A DNA stretch of 64,000 nucleotides from the NCBI RefSeq assembly GCF_036924535.1, contig NZ_JAZHRT010000001.1, positions 2,542,001 to 2,606,000 on the forward strand, given 5' to 3'. The translations under genes and the position numbers were made by a program. The stretch comes from Bradyrhizobium sp. AZCC 2262. Its GTDB lineage: Bacteria > Pseudomonadota > Alphaproteobacteria > Rhizobiales > Xanthobacteraceae. Below the pieces are notes generated by a model. The model searched no databases, was not told the origin of the DNA, and saw nothing but the letters and a program-made list of their open reading frames with translations. Positions 9,009 to 18,914 of the stretch are shown one piece after another; the first letter of the stretch is position 1, and the number at the start of each line of letters is the position of its first letter.

Positions 9009-10190
9009 ATGCAGCGGATAGGAGTGGTTACGTTTCCGGGCTTTCACGTGATGACGTTGGCGGCGATGTCGGTCTTCGAAGTCGCGAACTCTGAGCTTGG
9101 CGAGCATCGCTACGATGTTCATTTCCTGTCAGAGAACGGCGGACGAGTGAGGTCATCGGCCGGGTTCGTGGTCGAGACCGAGCCGTTCGGGAATCCCCTG
9201 TTTGATACGGTCATCGTCGGCGGGAGTACGGAGCCATCCTTCAGGCCTTCTGAGGGTATGCTGACCTTCCTTCGAAAGGCTTCCGACGTATCGCGCAGGA
9301 TGGCCGCGACTTGCGTCGGTACGTTTACGCTGGCCGAGGCGGGGCTTCTCGACGGCAAGCGGGTGACGACGCATTGGGACCACGTTCGTGAACTTCAGAG
9401 GCGATACCCGAAAATTAAGGTCCAGGAGGACCGAATCTTCGTCATCGACGGATCGATATGGACATCGGCGGGCATGACCGCGACGATGGATCTGGTACTT
9501 GCGATGGTCGAACGGGACGTCGGGCCTGAACTCGCGAGGACGATCGCCAAGCAGATGGTGGTCCACCATCGGCGTTCCGGCGGTCAGTCGCAAATTTCGG
9601 TCCTTCTCGAACTTGAACCCAAGTCCGATCGAATTCAAAATGCCCTCGAATTCGCAAGAAAAAACCTGCATTCGGAACTTACCGTCGAAAGCCTTGCAGA
9701 CGCGGCCCATTTGAGTCCACGACAATTTACACGAGCCTTCGCGGCCGCCACTGGCGAATCGCCGGCAAAGGCAATCGAAAAGTTGCGTCTCGAAGCCGCG
9801 CGGTTATTGTTGGAGGACAGTCGGCATCCGATTGAGCATATCGCGAAGCAAACGGGCTTTGCAGATCGCGAAAGAATGCGGCGAGCCTTCGTGCGTACGT
9901 TCGGTGTACCGCCGCAGGCGATGCGCCGCCAAGCACGAAAGGAGATGCACGGAGCCAGCGATATTCCGACAGGCTCATTGCCCGCGCTTCGTGAGGCCGA
10001 TCTGATGGCAACCAAACAGCCAGCCATGCTGCAAGGTGACGCGCCGTCATTCCGCGACTTTCTCGCCGAACATAAGCAGTCCGCATTGCGATTGGGTCCT
10101 GGTCACTTCGTCCTGCAACACATTCCCTTGTTTGGCGACGAACCCATTGGCGACACTCACGAGGTGGGGCGCAATCCCGCATTTGGGTAA
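9009..10190 (+). CDS. GlxA-family regulator: DJ-1/PfpI domain plus AraC helix-turn-helix
   Basis: Residues 1 to about 190 form a DJ-1/PfpI amidotransferase-like domain (IGVVTFPGFHVMTLAAMSVF; elbow AATCVGTFTLAEAGLL; TTHWDHVREL). Residues ~210-310 form an AraC-type double helix-turn-helix (LTVESLADAAHLSPRQFTRAF; IAKQTGFADRERMRRAFVRTFG). This is the GlxA architecture seen in regulators of catabolic operons. An extra ~80 residues after the DNA-binding domain, ending in PLFGDEPIGDTHEV, are unusual for the family. GGGAGG precedes the ATG at normal spacing. It may control the oxidoreductase/SDR genes that follow on the same strand. Confidence 0.9.
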   Translation: MQRIGVVTFPGFHVMTLAAMSVFEVANSELGEHRYDVHFLSENGGRVRSSAGFVVETEPFGNPLFDTVIVGGSTEPSFRPSEGMLTFLRKASDVSRRMAATCVGTFTLAEAGLLDGKRVTTHWDHVRELQRRYPKIKVQEDRIFVIDGSIWTSAGMTATMDLVLAMVERDVGPELARTIAKQMVVHHRRSGGQSQISVLLELEPKSDRIQNALEFARKNLHSELTVESLADAAHLSPRQFTRAFAAATGESPAKAIEKLRLEAARLLLEDSRHPIEHIAKQTGFADRERMRRAFVRTFGVPPQAMRRQARKEMHGASDIPTGSLPALREADLMATKQPAMLQGDAPSFRDFLAEHKQSALRLGPGHFVLQHIPLFGDEPIGDTHEVGRNPAFG

Positions 10191-10627
10191 GTCCCGAGCT
10201 AGAAAGACCGATAACGGCCAAATATCCGTCGCGCGTTGTCGCGCCGACGGCTTTCGCCGCCGTTGTTTCCGCGACCTTGATTTAATCGGCCATGCCGCTT
10301 TTTGGCTCGCGCCACATCACGCATTTGGCGAAGGATCTCGAGCGGACGTTCTTTGGTGACGTCGCGGGCTCGAGCTTGAATCGACAGGCGTCTTTCAATC
10401 CCGTGAGCGCGCGAGGCCCCGCCGGACATTGAGTGGTGGGTAAGATCGGCGTTACGCGGTTGCTCGCAATCGATCGCAACGGCCGATCTGACGATGTTCC
10501 TGAACCAGGGGTCAGATGCTGGATGCAATGCACGCGGGCGATAACCGTGTGACCTAGAAAGTGGCAAAAAAGGCGTTCTCCGTCAGCGGTGACTGATCTA
10601 CTTCTTTGTTGGTCGAGGGAGAGGCCA
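10191..10627. other. Intergenic region with one dispersed element
   Basis: No coding frame was recognised. It contains the dispersed-element copy at 10547-10577 just upstream of the next gene, and probably that gene's promoter. Confidence 0.5.
10547..10577 (+). repeat. Dispersed element, copy with AAAAAAGG centre
   Basis: GTGTGACCTAGAAAGTGG then CAAAAAAGGCGTT. It resembles the reverse-strand copy at 37189-37219 (TCCTAAAAAGTGGCAAAAAA). It ends about 50 bp before the ATG of the MDR oxidoreductase at 10628 and has the same orientation. Confidence 0.6.
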
Positions 10628-11611
10628 ATGGTTCGCGGCGTTCGATTCCACACGTTCGGCGGTCCCGAGGTTTTGCAGATAGAAAACGTGATCGTACCGG
10701 AACCGGGTCCCGATGAGGTCCGCTTACGGATAAAGGCCATTGGCTTGAACCGAGGCGAAATCCTGATGCGATCCGGAAGGGCCGCTACCAGGGCGAAGTT
10801 ACCCGCGCAGCTTGGTGTGGAAGCGGCCGGGATAATCGAGGTCGTGGGATCGGATGTAAAGAATTTTGCGATCGGAGATCGCGTGGCAGTCGTCCCCGGA
10901 GACCTCGGACGCGGTTACTACGGCGAGGTCGCCCTTGCGCCTGCCAGGACACTGGTCAAGGTCTCACCCACTCAGAGCTGGCAGGACGCAGCGGCGACCT
11001 GGATGGCATTCGGCACCGCATGGACAGGGTTGGTCGATATAGCGCGCCTCTCCCGAGGCCAAACGGTACTCATAACGGCCGCATCCAGCAGTGCGGGTCT
11101 GGCTGCCATCCAGACCGCACGCAAAGTCGGCGCCAGTCCGGTCGCGTTGACGCGAACCCATCTGAAGGCCCCGGCGCTGCTCGAAGCCGGAGCAACCCAT
11201 GTCATCGCTACCGAGGAGCAGGACGTCGTTGCGGAAGTAGCCCGGTTGACGGGAGGCAAGGGCGCCGAGGTGGTGTTCGACGCCGTGGGCGGCCCAGCCC
11301 TTGAGAGGCTTGCCGAAGCGAGCGCGACAGGCGGTTTGCTGCTCACCTACGGTCGCTTCAGTCCTGAAGTCACACCGCTGCCGCTAGCGCAGGTCTTGTG
11401 GAAGGACCTGACCATCCGAGGATTCGTTCTTCCGAACGCGGTGGTGCACGACGAGAAGCTGGCGGCCCTGAAACAATTCGTCGGCGAAGGACTCGCATCC
11501 GGCACGTTACGACCGATCATCGCAAGAACGTTCCCCTTCGATGAGATCGTAGCTGCCCATCGGTATCTCGAATCCGGATCGCAGTTCGGCAAAGTGGTCG
11601 TGACCGTCTGA
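10628..11611 (+). CDS. MDR-superfamily alcohol dehydrogenase / quinone oxidoreductase
   Basis: A 327-residue medium-chain reductase. The N-terminal GroES-like domain includes RLRIKAIGLNRGEI and LGVEAAGIIEVVG, and the NAD(P)-binding domain has VLITAASSSAGLAAIQTARKVG. The structural and catalytic zinc-binding cysteines are absent, so it is probably a zinc-free quinone-oxidoreductase or enoyl-reductase-like enzyme. I chose ATG 10628 because GAGGGAGAGG lies directly upstream; the frame opens at 10589. It is the first of a run of plus-strand oxidoreductase genes (10.6-13.3 kb). Confidence 0.87.
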   Translation: MVRGVRFHTFGGPEVLQIENVIVPEPGPDEVRLRIKAIGLNRGEILMRSGRAATRAKLPAQLGVEAAGIIEVVGSDVKNFAIGDRVAVVPGDLGRGYYGEVALAPARTLVKVSPTQSWQDAAATWMAFGTAWTGLVDIARLSRGQTVLITAASSSAGLAAIQTARKVGASPVALTRTHLKAPALLEAGATHVIATEEQDVVAEVARLTGGKGAEVVFDAVGGPALERLAEASATGGLLLTYGRFSPEVTPLPLAQVLWKDLTIRGFVLPNAVVHDEKLAALKQFVGEGLASGTLRPIIARTFPFDEIVAAHRYLESGSQFGKVVVTV

Positions 11612-11737
11612 TGTAGCCCAAACACGTCTACCGCGCTTTCGGCGCTTGAATTTGAGCCCATAAGGTCGCGGCACCAAGGCATTTCGCCACAATGGCAAAT
11701 CGACGAAATTCGAGACCAGGGAAAAGGGGAAACAAAC

Positions 11738-12493
11738 GTGCTTAATCCTCCGAATTTCCGGCTCGAGGGTGAAATTGCCGTCGTGACTGGTGGCGGCAGC
11801 GGTATTGGACGGGCGGTCGCGCTTGCATTCGCCGCGGCGGGCGCGCAGGTCGTGGTACTCGACGCGCGCGCGGCCGCGGCCTCTGAGGTCGCCGAGGAAA
11901 TCGGTATCTCTGGGCATGCGCTCACTGTCGACGTGACGGATGGGGATGCAATCGAACGGTCTTTCGCCGACATCTCGCGTCGTTACGGTCATATCGACGT
12001 TCTCTTTAACAACGCAGGCATAAATCGCCGTCAACCGTCGCTCGAAATGGCCTTGGCCGACTGGAATGCCGTCATAGCCGTCAACATGACCGGCATGTTC
12101 ATCTGTGCCCGCGCGGCAGTGAGGCATATGGTTCCGGGCGGCCGCATCGTCAACACAGCTTCGATGCTGGGATTGTCCGGAGGTTGGTACCCCAACATTG
12201 CCTATCAAGCGACCAAGGGTGCCGTGGTGAACATGACCCGGTCCTGGGCGGTCGAGTGGGCTCCGCGTAAGATTCGGGTCAATGCCGTTGCTCCCGGTCC
12301 TGTCCGGACGCCGTTCATCGCCGCGCTGACCGATCAACCGGATCTCGTGGCCCAGCTCGAGCAACTCACGCCACTGCGCAGGCTCGCGGAGGTCGAAGAC
12401 ATCACGGGCCCGGTTCTATTCCTGGCGAGCTCAGCATCGGCAATGGTCACGGGTCACATCCTTCCAGTCGACGGGGGAATGCTCGCGCAATAG
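11738..12493 (+). CDS. SDR-family NAD(P)-dependent oxidoreductase
   Basis: A classical 251-residue short-chain dehydrogenase. It has the cofactor motif TGGGSGIG (about residues 17-24), a following acidic VLDAR that suggests NAD(H), the NNAG motif, catalytic Ser in NTASMLGLSGG, and YQATK as the YxxxK pair. The C-terminal FLASSASAMVTGHILPVDGG is standard. GTG 11738 follows an AAGGGG-type ribosome-binding sequence. It is one of two adjacent SDR genes (89 bp apart) that probably oxidise hydroxyacyl or alcohol intermediates. Confidence 0.92.
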   Translation: MLNPPNFRLEGEIAVVTGGGSGIGRAVALAFAAAGAQVVVLDARAAAASEVAEEIGISGHALTVDVTDGDAIERSFADISRRYGHIDVLFNNAGINRRQPSLEMALADWNAVIAVNMTGMFICARAAVRHMVPGGRIVNTASMLGLSGGWYPNIAYQATKGAVVNMTRSWAVEWAPRKIRVNAVAPGPVRTPFIAALTDQPDLVAQLEQLTPLRRLAEVEDITGPVLFLASSASAMVTGHILPVDGGMLAQ

Positions 12494-12582
12494 CACGGCA
12501 ACCAGCAAATTTTCGGGATAATGCCGGCCCGCATCTCAAGGCGAGTGCGGCCGATTCCAATCACAACCGGGGAGCAAGGGAT

Positions 12583-13347
12583 ATGTACAAGGGGTTCGAT
12601 CTATCAGACAAGGTTGCCGCCATCACGGGGTCGACCGCCGGCATGGGATTGGCGATTGCGCGGGGCCTCGCCCAATGTGGCGCGAAGGTCGTGGTCTCCA
12701 GCAATGACAAGGAAGACACCGATCAAGCCGCGCATGCGCTGTCCAAGGAAGGCTTCCAAGTCGCGGGCGTACGATGCGACATCACCGACAGAAGGGGTAT
12801 CGGACCCTTCGGCGCGGAAGCAAAACGAGCCTTTGGCAAGGTAGACATCCTGTTCTGCGTTGCGCTCGGGCCGCCTCCCATGGGGCCGGTAAATGATGCG
12901 GATCTGGAGACACTGGACCGGCTTCTGATCTCGACGGTGAGCAATAACCTCGCGCTTGCCCAGCAATTCCTGCCGGAGATGGCGGAGCGCCGCTACGGCA
13001 GCATCGTGATGATGTCGAGCATCGCTTCGGAACGAGCGAGCCCGAACCTCGGTGCGTACGGCGCTGGCAAGGCGGCCCTAAATGGAATTGTCCGAAGCAT
13101 TGCCGTTGAATGGGGGGCGTCGAACGTCCGAGCGAATGCCATTGCGCCATCAATGGTTCGAACCGCCTTCTCCAAGGACTTCTGGGGTGATCCGGAGCGG
13201 GAGAAAACGCGAATGGCCAGAACTCCGGCAGGTCGCTTGGCGGAGCCTGAGGAGGTCGTTGGCGCGGCGATTCTGTTAGCCTCACCCGCGGGGTCGTATA
13301 TCTCCGGCCAGGTGCTGTTTATCGACGGGGCGCGCTCGGTCACCTGA
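12583..13347 (+). CDS. SDR-family oxidoreductase
   Basis: This 254-residue SDR has TGSTAGMG as the cofactor-binding loop, catalytic Ser in MMSSIASERA, YGAGK as the YxxxK pair and the usual end LLASPAGSYISGQVLFIDGG. The normal NNAG motif is replaced by CVALGPPP, a real departure from the classical pattern, so cofactor-site geometry may differ. GGGGAGCAAGG precedes ATG 12583. Co-directional with the preceding SDR and probably in the same transcript. Confidence 0.9.
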   Translation: MYKGFDLSDKVAAITGSTAGMGLAIARGLAQCGAKVVVSSNDKEDTDQAAHALSKEGFQVAGVRCDITDRRGIGPFGAEAKRAFGKVDILFCVALGPPPMGPVNDADLETLDRLLISTVSNNLALAQQFLPEMAERRYGSIVMMSSIASERASPNLGAYGAGKAALNGIVRSIAVEWGASNVRANAIAPSMVRTAFSKDFWGDPEREKTRMARTPAGRLAEPEEVVGAAILLASPAGSYISGQVLFIDGARSVT

Positions 13348-13801
13348 AAGTCGGCTCACAGGTCCGACCTGCGAAGCCGCTTTGGTGGCGAAAGTCCCCG
13401 AGCACGACGCAAGCGCGAATGTCGGCCGTGTTTACGCGCAGAAGCTAAGTGTCGAGAAAGACGCAAGTCCATCCCACGCGACTAGAGGCTAAACATACCG
13501 GAAGGCGTGCGGTTAGCGCAAACGACCATGTCACGCCGAGACGCTTAAACCGTTCAGCTTGAGCGCATCTATTGTCATCCGAGCAAATCTCGGGCCGAGC
13601 ACTTTCAGCTAACCGAGCAGGAGCGACGCAGCTAGCGGGCGCGCCCCATAAACTGTCTCGCACCGAGTATTAGCATCCACATACGATCTTCGTTGTGTCC
13701 TAAAACGTGGCGGATATGACGTTTCGCTCGGATGGTCGCGGCCCTATGTTTTGCGCCGTATGCCTTGGCGCCGGTCTCCCGCAACCAGAATAGGAAAGCG
13801 C
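13348..13801. other. Intergenic region with one dispersed element
   Basis: No gene recognised in about 450 bp. The dispersed-element copy at 13695-13727 lies about 75 bp upstream of the SnoaL-like gene. Confidence 0.5.
13695..13727 (+). repeat. Dispersed element, copy with GGATATGACGTTT
   Basis: GTGTCCTAAAACGTGGCGG followed by ATATGACGTTTCGC. Very close to the copy at 16356-16389 (same ATATGACGTTT block). Oriented with the SnoaL-like gene starting at 13802. Confidence 0.7.
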
Positions 13802-14200
13802 ATGCAACCGATTGCCATCGCCAACTGGAAGAGTTTCTTTTCGACAGGGGACCGTTCGTTGTTGGAAGCGTGTCTCACCGAGGAAGTGATCTTCGAGTCG
13901 CCAGTCGTACATACCCCGCAAGTCGGCAAAGCGACTACAGTGAAATACTTATACTCAGCGCAACGAGTGTTCTACAATCCGAGTTTTGTGTATTTGCGCG
14001 AGTGGGTCAACTCCAACTCTTGTGTGTTGGAACTGCAGACCATGATCGATGGCGTTTCGATAAACGCGGTCGATATCATTTCCTGGAATGACGACGATAA
14101 AATAACGCGGTTCAAGGTCATGATACGGCCCCTCAAAGCCATTGCGCTCGTGCATCAATTGATGATGCACGAATTGGTCAAGCATGCGCCAACGTCATAG
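13802..14200 (+). CDS. SnoaL-like / NTF2-fold protein
   Basis: A 132-residue protein with the alternating pattern of an NTF2-like cone fold: MQPIAIANWKSFFSTGDRSL, LEACLTEEVIFESPVVHT, then VLELQTMIDGVSINAVDIISW. ATG 13802 follows AGGAAAG at good spacing; an in-frame ATG at 13751 would add 17 arginine-rich residues. Such proteins act as isomerases, hydrolases or small-ligand binders in catabolic clusters. No specific activity can be assigned, and it resembles the protein at 41725 only in fold and phrases such as nuclear-transport-factor-2-like annotations. Confidence 0.75.
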   Translation: MQPIAIANWKSFFSTGDRSLLEACLTEEVIFESPVVHTPQVGKATTVKYLYSAQRVFYNPSFVYLREWVNSNSCVLELQTMIDGVSINAVDIISWNDDDKITRFKVMIRPLKAIALVHQLMMHELVKHAPTS

Positions 14201-14526
14201 AAAGTCGAGCACCATGTCCCGAGCTTGCAAAAATCGGTGAGGCGTCAATGTGGCCCGCGATCTTTATCTTCCGGCGTCAAAGTCCCGCGGATGCGACGCA
14301 GCTTCGGGTTGGCGCGCGCTCCGTAGCGCGAACCAACACGGCCTGCGGCATCAAGCCAAAGGTCGCAATGCGGAGCCGATCTCGTGCTGGTGGATGATGC
14401 GATCGCCATCACGACGTTCTAAGGCAACCGCGACGATGGATCGAGGCAGTCACCGGGCATCGGCTCAGCGGAGGCCAAAGCGCGCGGATTGAAGACCTGC
14501 CGTGTTTTCGTAAACCTTGGGAAAAA
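14201..14526. other. Gap, no confident gene
   Basis: One frame reads GADLVLVDDAIAITTF between stop codons, but neighbouring frames are broken and no family could be assigned. It may be a decayed remnant. Confidence 0.35.
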
Positions 14527-16239
14527 TTGAAGATGGGGCAACATCGATTGAATGCGTGGCCCGCGCGGTTGCCGCTGGTGATGGAACCGCCTGCGGGATC
14601 GCTGTGGGATTGCTTGGCCATAAGCGCCAGGCGGTATCCCGACAGATCTGCGTTGATCTTCTTTGGCCGCCAGATCAGCTACGCCGAGCTCCTATTCGCC
14701 GTCGAACGTCTTGCCGCACGCCTCACTTCGCTCGGCGTCGGAAGCGGCGACCGTGTCCTCGTCGTTATGCAAAATTGCCCGCAACTGATTATTGCGCACT
14801 ACGCGGTGGCGCGGGCCAACGCGGTGGTCGTGCCGGTCAACCCGATGAGCCGCGCGCAAGAGTTGCGCCACTATGTCACTGACGCGAAGGCCCATGTCGC
14901 CATCACGACCGGCGACCTCGCGGACGAGGTGGCGTTAGCGAGCAATGGCTTGGCTGGCGGCCGGCTTCGCCATCTCATCGTGAGCCAGTTTGACGATGTG
15001 TTGGAAGGAACCGACAAGTCTCGCATACCATCGCAATGGCGGAAGTGGCTGGATGAGCGTCATCCACTGCCGAACTTGTTGGAGGGGGAGCTGCATGCTT
15101 GGCAAGACGTTATGCAGTGCAAAGACGGGGCGCCTTCCTTGCTCGCTGGTCGAGATGATCTCGCGCTATTGCCTTACACAAGTGGTACGACGGGAGCGCC
15201 TAAAGGATGCATGCTGACGCACGCGAACCTGGTGCTCAACGGGATCGCGACAAGCCTCTGGCTCGACAAGACATCAGAAAGCGTTGCATTGGCGGTTCTG
15301 CCGCTGTTTCACATCACGGGGCTGGTGTGCGTATTATATGCTTCAATATACGCCGGTAGCACGATCGTGATCATGCCTCGTTGGGATCGCGAGTTGGCGA
15401 GCCAATTGATTGCGCGACACCGGGTAAGCCATTGGACCTGCATACCAACGATGATCATAGATCTGATGGGCAGTCCAAAACTCGACGAGTACGAGCTTTC
15501 CAGTTTGGTCTATCTCGGCGGCGGAGGCTCAGCCATGCCTCAGGCCGTTGCCGAGCGGTTGCTTGAACGGTTTGGGATCCGCTTCGTCGAAGGTTATGGT
15601 CTCACGGAAACGTCGGCAGTTACGATTTTCAATCCATGCGATTCGCCAAAGCTACAATGCCTCGGCGTGCCGTTCATCAGCGTCGACGCGCGCGTGATCG
15701 ACGTTGAATCCAGCGCTGTGCTGGCGGCCGACGAGACGGGCGAAATCGTCATTCACGGTCCGCAAGTATTTGTCGGATATTGGGGGCACGAGGAGGCAAC
15801 CGAAAAGGCATTCGTGACGATCGACGGCAAGCGTTTCCTGCGAACCGGTGATTTGGGATACCGAGACGTGGACGGATATTTCTTCATCATGGACCGGCTG
15901 AAGCGCATGATTAACGCTTCCGGCTACAAGGTCTGGCCCGCCGAGCTCGAGGCCGTGATGTTCCGTCATCCTGGAATACAGGAGGTTTGTGTCATCGGCG
16001 CCAGTGACTCGTATCGCGGCGAAACCGTCAAAGCCGTGGTCGTGCGTAAGAGGGCATTCAACGAGTTGACTGAACAAAATATCATCGATTGGACGCGAAC
16101 GCAGGTCAGTGCGTACAAGGTGCCCCGCATTGTTGAGTTTGTGGAGGCGCTGCCGAAAAATGCGTCCGGCAAGGTCATGTGGCGTCAACTTCAGGAAGCC
16201 GAGTTATCGCGATCTGCCTTGCCCGCGGCGGATAAATAG
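14527..16239 (+). CDS. AMP-forming acyl-CoA ligase (class I adenylate-forming)
   Basis: A protein of about 570 residues that should convert a carboxylic acid, ATP and CoA to the acyl-CoA. The P-loop-like motif YTSGTTGAPKG is at about residues 218-228. Later motifs are EGYGLTETSA, GEIVIHGPQVFVGYW, RTGDLGYRDVDGYFFIMDR and the lysine of PKNASGKVMWRQL near the C-terminus, all in the correct order. Start is TTG 14527 or ATG 14533, two codons apart. It follows the SnoaL-like gene and precedes the large acyl-CoA operon, which suggests that it feeds that pathway. Confidence 0.92.
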   Translation: MKMGQHRLNAWPARLPLVMEPPAGSLWDCLAISARRYPDRSALIFFGRQISYAELLFAVERLAARLTSLGVGSGDRVLVVMQNCPQLIIAHYAVARANAVVVPVNPMSRAQELRHYVTDAKAHVAITTGDLADEVALASNGLAGGRLRHLIVSQFDDVLEGTDKSRIPSQWRKWLDERHPLPNLLEGELHAWQDVMQCKDGAPSLLAGRDDLALLPYTSGTTGAPKGCMLTHANLVLNGIATSLWLDKTSESVALAVLPLFHITGLVCVLYASIYAGSTIVIMPRWDRELASQLIARHRVSHWTCIPTMIIDLMGSPKLDEYELSSLVYLGGGGSAMPQAVAERLLERFGIRFVEGYGLTETSAVTIFNPCDSPKLQCLGVPFISVDARVIDVESSAVLAADETGEIVIHGPQVFVGYWGHEEATEKAFVTIDGKRFLRTGDLGYRDVDGYFFIMDRLKRMINASGYKVWPAELEAVMFRHPGIQEVCVIGASDSYRGETVKAVVVRKRAFNELTEQNIIDWTRTQVSAYKVPRIVEFVEALPKNASGKVMWRQLQEAELSRSALPAADK

Positions 16240-16355
16240 AGAGGCCGCGATGAAGGTGGCGACGACAACGCAGAGGCCCCTGGAGGGCCTGCTGCAAGCG
16301 GATCTGCCCATGCAAGCGTCTCGCTTTTGTTGATCTCGGATCGTGAAGAATACCC

Positions 16356-16389
16356 GACGTCCTAAAAGGTGGCGAATATGACGTTTGCG
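16356..16389 (+). repeat. Dispersed element, copy upstream of the CurA-like gene
   Basis: GACGTCCTAAAAGGTGGCG followed by AATATGACGTTTGCG. About 125 bp upstream of GTG 16514 and in the same orientation. Confidence 0.7.
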
Positions 16390-16513
16390 TCGAAGTCACG
16401 CGAACGTATGCTTTGCGCGAAACGCGAGAGCCGCCGTCATAGCGCGTGCGCTCGGCGCCCAGGCGACATGACGTCGAGTTTCACGGATCGGTTCGCGGCG
16501 GAAGGAGAATCAA

Positions 16514-17533
16514 GTGAGCAAGTGGAGCACACGAAAATGGGTCTTGGCGTCGCGCCCAACCGGTAAGCCCGAGGCAAGCAATTTCAGATTTGAAATTGAA
16601 CCTGTCGCCGAGCCCGGTGACAGAGAGCTGCTGCTGCAGACAAAATTTCTCTCGCTCGAACCTTACATACGCGCGCGCATGGACGAGGCAAAGTCCTACG
16701 CACGGTCTACGGCGGTCGGCGAAGTCATGTTCGGCCGAACCATCTCCGAAGTGGTGACCTCCAACCATCCCGATTATAGCGCCGGCGACATCGTGCTAGC
16801 TAAGGCCGGATGGCAAACACTGAGCCTTTCAAAAGGCGAGGACCTTCGTAAGCTTGATCCGAAGATTGCTCCTCCCACCGCATTTGTAGGAGCGCTGGGG
16901 ATACCCGGCTCCGCCGCCTACATTGGAATGAGGGTGATTGGTCAGCCGAAGCCCGGCGAGACCGTCGTCGTGGCCGCAGCGAGCGGGCCGGTTGGCTCGC
17001 TTGTCGGGCAACTCGCGCGTAGAGCGGGGGCTCGCGCCGTGGGAATAGTGGGTGGCGCGGAAAAATGTGCGTTCGTGAAAGACAAGCTCGGTTTCGATGA
17101 GGCAGTCGACCATCGTGCCGCTGACTTCGAGCAGCGGCTCGCGGCGGCATGTCCGAACGGCGTCGATGTCTACTTCGAAAATGTTGGCGGAGCGGTGTGG
17201 ACGGCGGTGTTTCCGCTGCTCAATCAATTTGCGCGCGTGCCGGTGTGCGGGCTGGTCTCGCAATTCGGGGCGCCAGTTCCGCCCGGACCGGATCGTGTGC
17301 CGGCGACGATCCGCCAGGTTCTCTCCAAGAGCCTGACCATTCGCGGGTTCATCGTTGATAACTACCCCGAGCTGTTCCCAGATTTTGAGCGGGAAATCGG
17401 CGCCGCGTTGAAGGATGGAACCATTCGTCAGCGCGAGGACATCGTTGACGGTCTCGAGAACGCGCCGGTTGCGTTCATGGGCATGCTCGAGGGACGCAAC
17501 TTTGGGAAACTGCTTATTCGAGTGGCAGATTAA
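16514..17533 (+). CDS. CurA-type NADP-dependent MDR oxidoreductase
   Basis: A 339-residue enzyme of the leukotriene-B4-dehydrogenase / curcumin-reductase branch. It has the N-terminal FLSLEPYIRARM, the dinucleotide-binding VVVAAASGPVGSLVGQLAR, the YFENVGG motif (DVYFENVGGAVW) and the C-terminal FMGMLEGRNFGKLLIRV. No zinc-binding cysteines are present, as expected. Such enzymes reduce the double bond of enones or enals with NADPH. GTG 16514 is preceded by AAGGAG. It is the first gene of the long plus-strand acyl-CoA block (16.5-25.1 kb). Confidence 0.92.
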   Translation: MSKWSTRKWVLASRPTGKPEASNFRFEIEPVAEPGDRELLLQTKFLSLEPYIRARMDEAKSYARSTAVGEVMFGRTISEVVTSNHPDYSAGDIVLAKAGWQTLSLSKGEDLRKLDPKIAPPTAFVGALGIPGSAAYIGMRVIGQPKPGETVVVAAASGPVGSLVGQLARRAGARAVGIVGGAEKCAFVKDKLGFDEAVDHRAADFEQRLAAACPNGVDVYFENVGGAVWTAVFPLLNQFARVPVCGLVSQFGAPVPPGPDRVPATIRQVLSKSLTIRGFIVDNYPELFPDFEREIGAALKDGTIRQREDIVDGLENAPVAFMGMLEGRNFGKLLIRVAD

Positions 17534-17662
17534 CTCAATCAAGCGGGCTCACGCCGGGCGCCGGTCCTAGCACGTCGATCGTCGAAGGGAAGTCGTTGAG
17601 CGTACCCGTGAGGGCCGAGAGTTAGCAGCGCGCCCGCAACGGCCAAAGGTGAAGAGCGTCTC

Positions 17663-18898
17663 ATGAATTTTTCAATGTCCGATAGCCAGCGTGACTGGTT
17701 GAACCGTCTCTCGTCCTTTATGCACAAACATGTGTATCCTGCCGAAGAAACCTATAAGGCGCAGGACGCAGCCGGCGGGCGCTGGAAGGTCATCCAAGTC
17801 GTCGAGGATCTGAAACGGAAGGCGCGGGTCGAGGGGCTCTGGAATCTGTTCATGCCGCCGTCCGCGCACGAGGACGATGAGTTTCGGGGTGCCGGTCTTT
17901 CCAATCTCGAATACGCCCTACTTGCCGAGGAGATGGGACGGGTCTCCTGGGCCTCGGAGGTCTTCAATTGCTCCGCGCCGGACACCGGCAATATGGAGGT
18001 GCTGATACGCTATGGCAGCCGGGAACAGAAGCGAACCTGGCTACGTCCCTTGATGGACGGCGAGATCCGCTCCGCATTTCTGATGACCGAGCCCGACGTC
18101 GCATCGTCCGATGCCACCAATATCGAGACGAGCATCAGGCGCGACGGGGATCAGTACGTCATAAATGGCCGGAAATGGTGGTCGTCGGGCGCGGGCGACC
18201 CGCATTGCAAGGTGGCCATCCTCATGGGCAAGACCGACGTCAGCGCCCCGAGGCATCAGCAGCAGTCCCAGATCATCGTGCCACTCGACAGTCCCGGCCT
18301 CAAGATCGAGAAGATGCTCCCGGTATTTGGATTCGACGATGCGCCGCACGGCCACGCGCAGATCTTGCTCGAAAACGTCCGCGTACCCGCGAGCAACATA
18401 GTGCTCGGCGAGGGCAGGGGTTTCGAGATCGCTCAGGGCCGGCTCGGTCCCGGCCGTATCCACCATTGCATGCGCACCATTGGCGCGGCGGAAGCCGCGT
18501 TGGAGAAGATGGTGAGGCGACTATCGTCGCGCACCGCGTTTGGCAAAAAGATCGTCGAATTTTCGGTCTGGGAAGAGCGCATCGCCACGGCGCGCACCGA
18601 GCTGGAGATGACACGGCTGCTTTGCCTCAAGGCTGCCGATATGATGGATAAGCTCGGCAATAAGGCCGCACAGCTTGAAATCGCGATGATCAAGGTGGCG
18701 GCCCCAAAAATGGCGCTCAAGATCATCGACGATGCGATCCAGGCGTTCGGAGGGGCCGGCGTCTCAGATGATGCGGGTCTGGCCAAGACGTACTCGCATA
18801 TCCGCGCGTTGCGCATCGCGGATGGTCCCGATGAAGTCCACAATCGTGCGATTGCGCGCCAGGAATTGCGCAGATACGCCAACGCGCCGATCGCATAG
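17663..18898 (+). CDS. Acyl-CoA dehydrogenase family protein
   Basis: A 411-residue flavoprotein. The FAD-binding segment is [17 protein letters not shown], followed by [14 protein letters not shown]. The C-terminal domain has [19 protein letters not shown] and [35 protein letters not shown]. This form, with the motif PDTGNMEVL in the N-terminal domain, belongs to the ACAD10/11-like branch that often sits beside an APH-family protein, as here. It should introduce a 2,3-double bond or act on a hydroxylated acyl-CoA. It opens a tightly spaced group with the following genes. Confidence 0.92.
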   Translation: MNFSMSDSQRDWLNRLSSFMHKHVYPAEETYKAQDAAGGRWKVIQVVEDLKRKARVEGLWNLFMPPSAHEDDEFRGAGLSNLEYALLAEEMGRVSWASEVFNCSAPDTGNMEVLIRYGSREQKRTWLRPLMDGEIRSAFLMTEPDVASSDATNIETSIRRDGDQYVINGRKWWSSGAGDPHCKVAILMGKTDVSAPRHQQQSQIIVPLDSPGLKIEKMLPVFGFDDAPHGHAQILLENVRVPASNIVLGEGRGFEIAQGRLGPGRIHHCMRTIGAAEAALEKMVRRLSSRTAFGKKIVEFSVWEERIATARTELEMTRLLCLKAADMMDKLGNKAAQLEIAMIKVAAPKMALKIIDDAIQAFGGAGVSDDAGLAKTYSHIRALRIADGPDEVHNRAIARQELRRYANAPIA

Positions 18899-18914
18899 TC
18901 GAACGGGCGACAGC

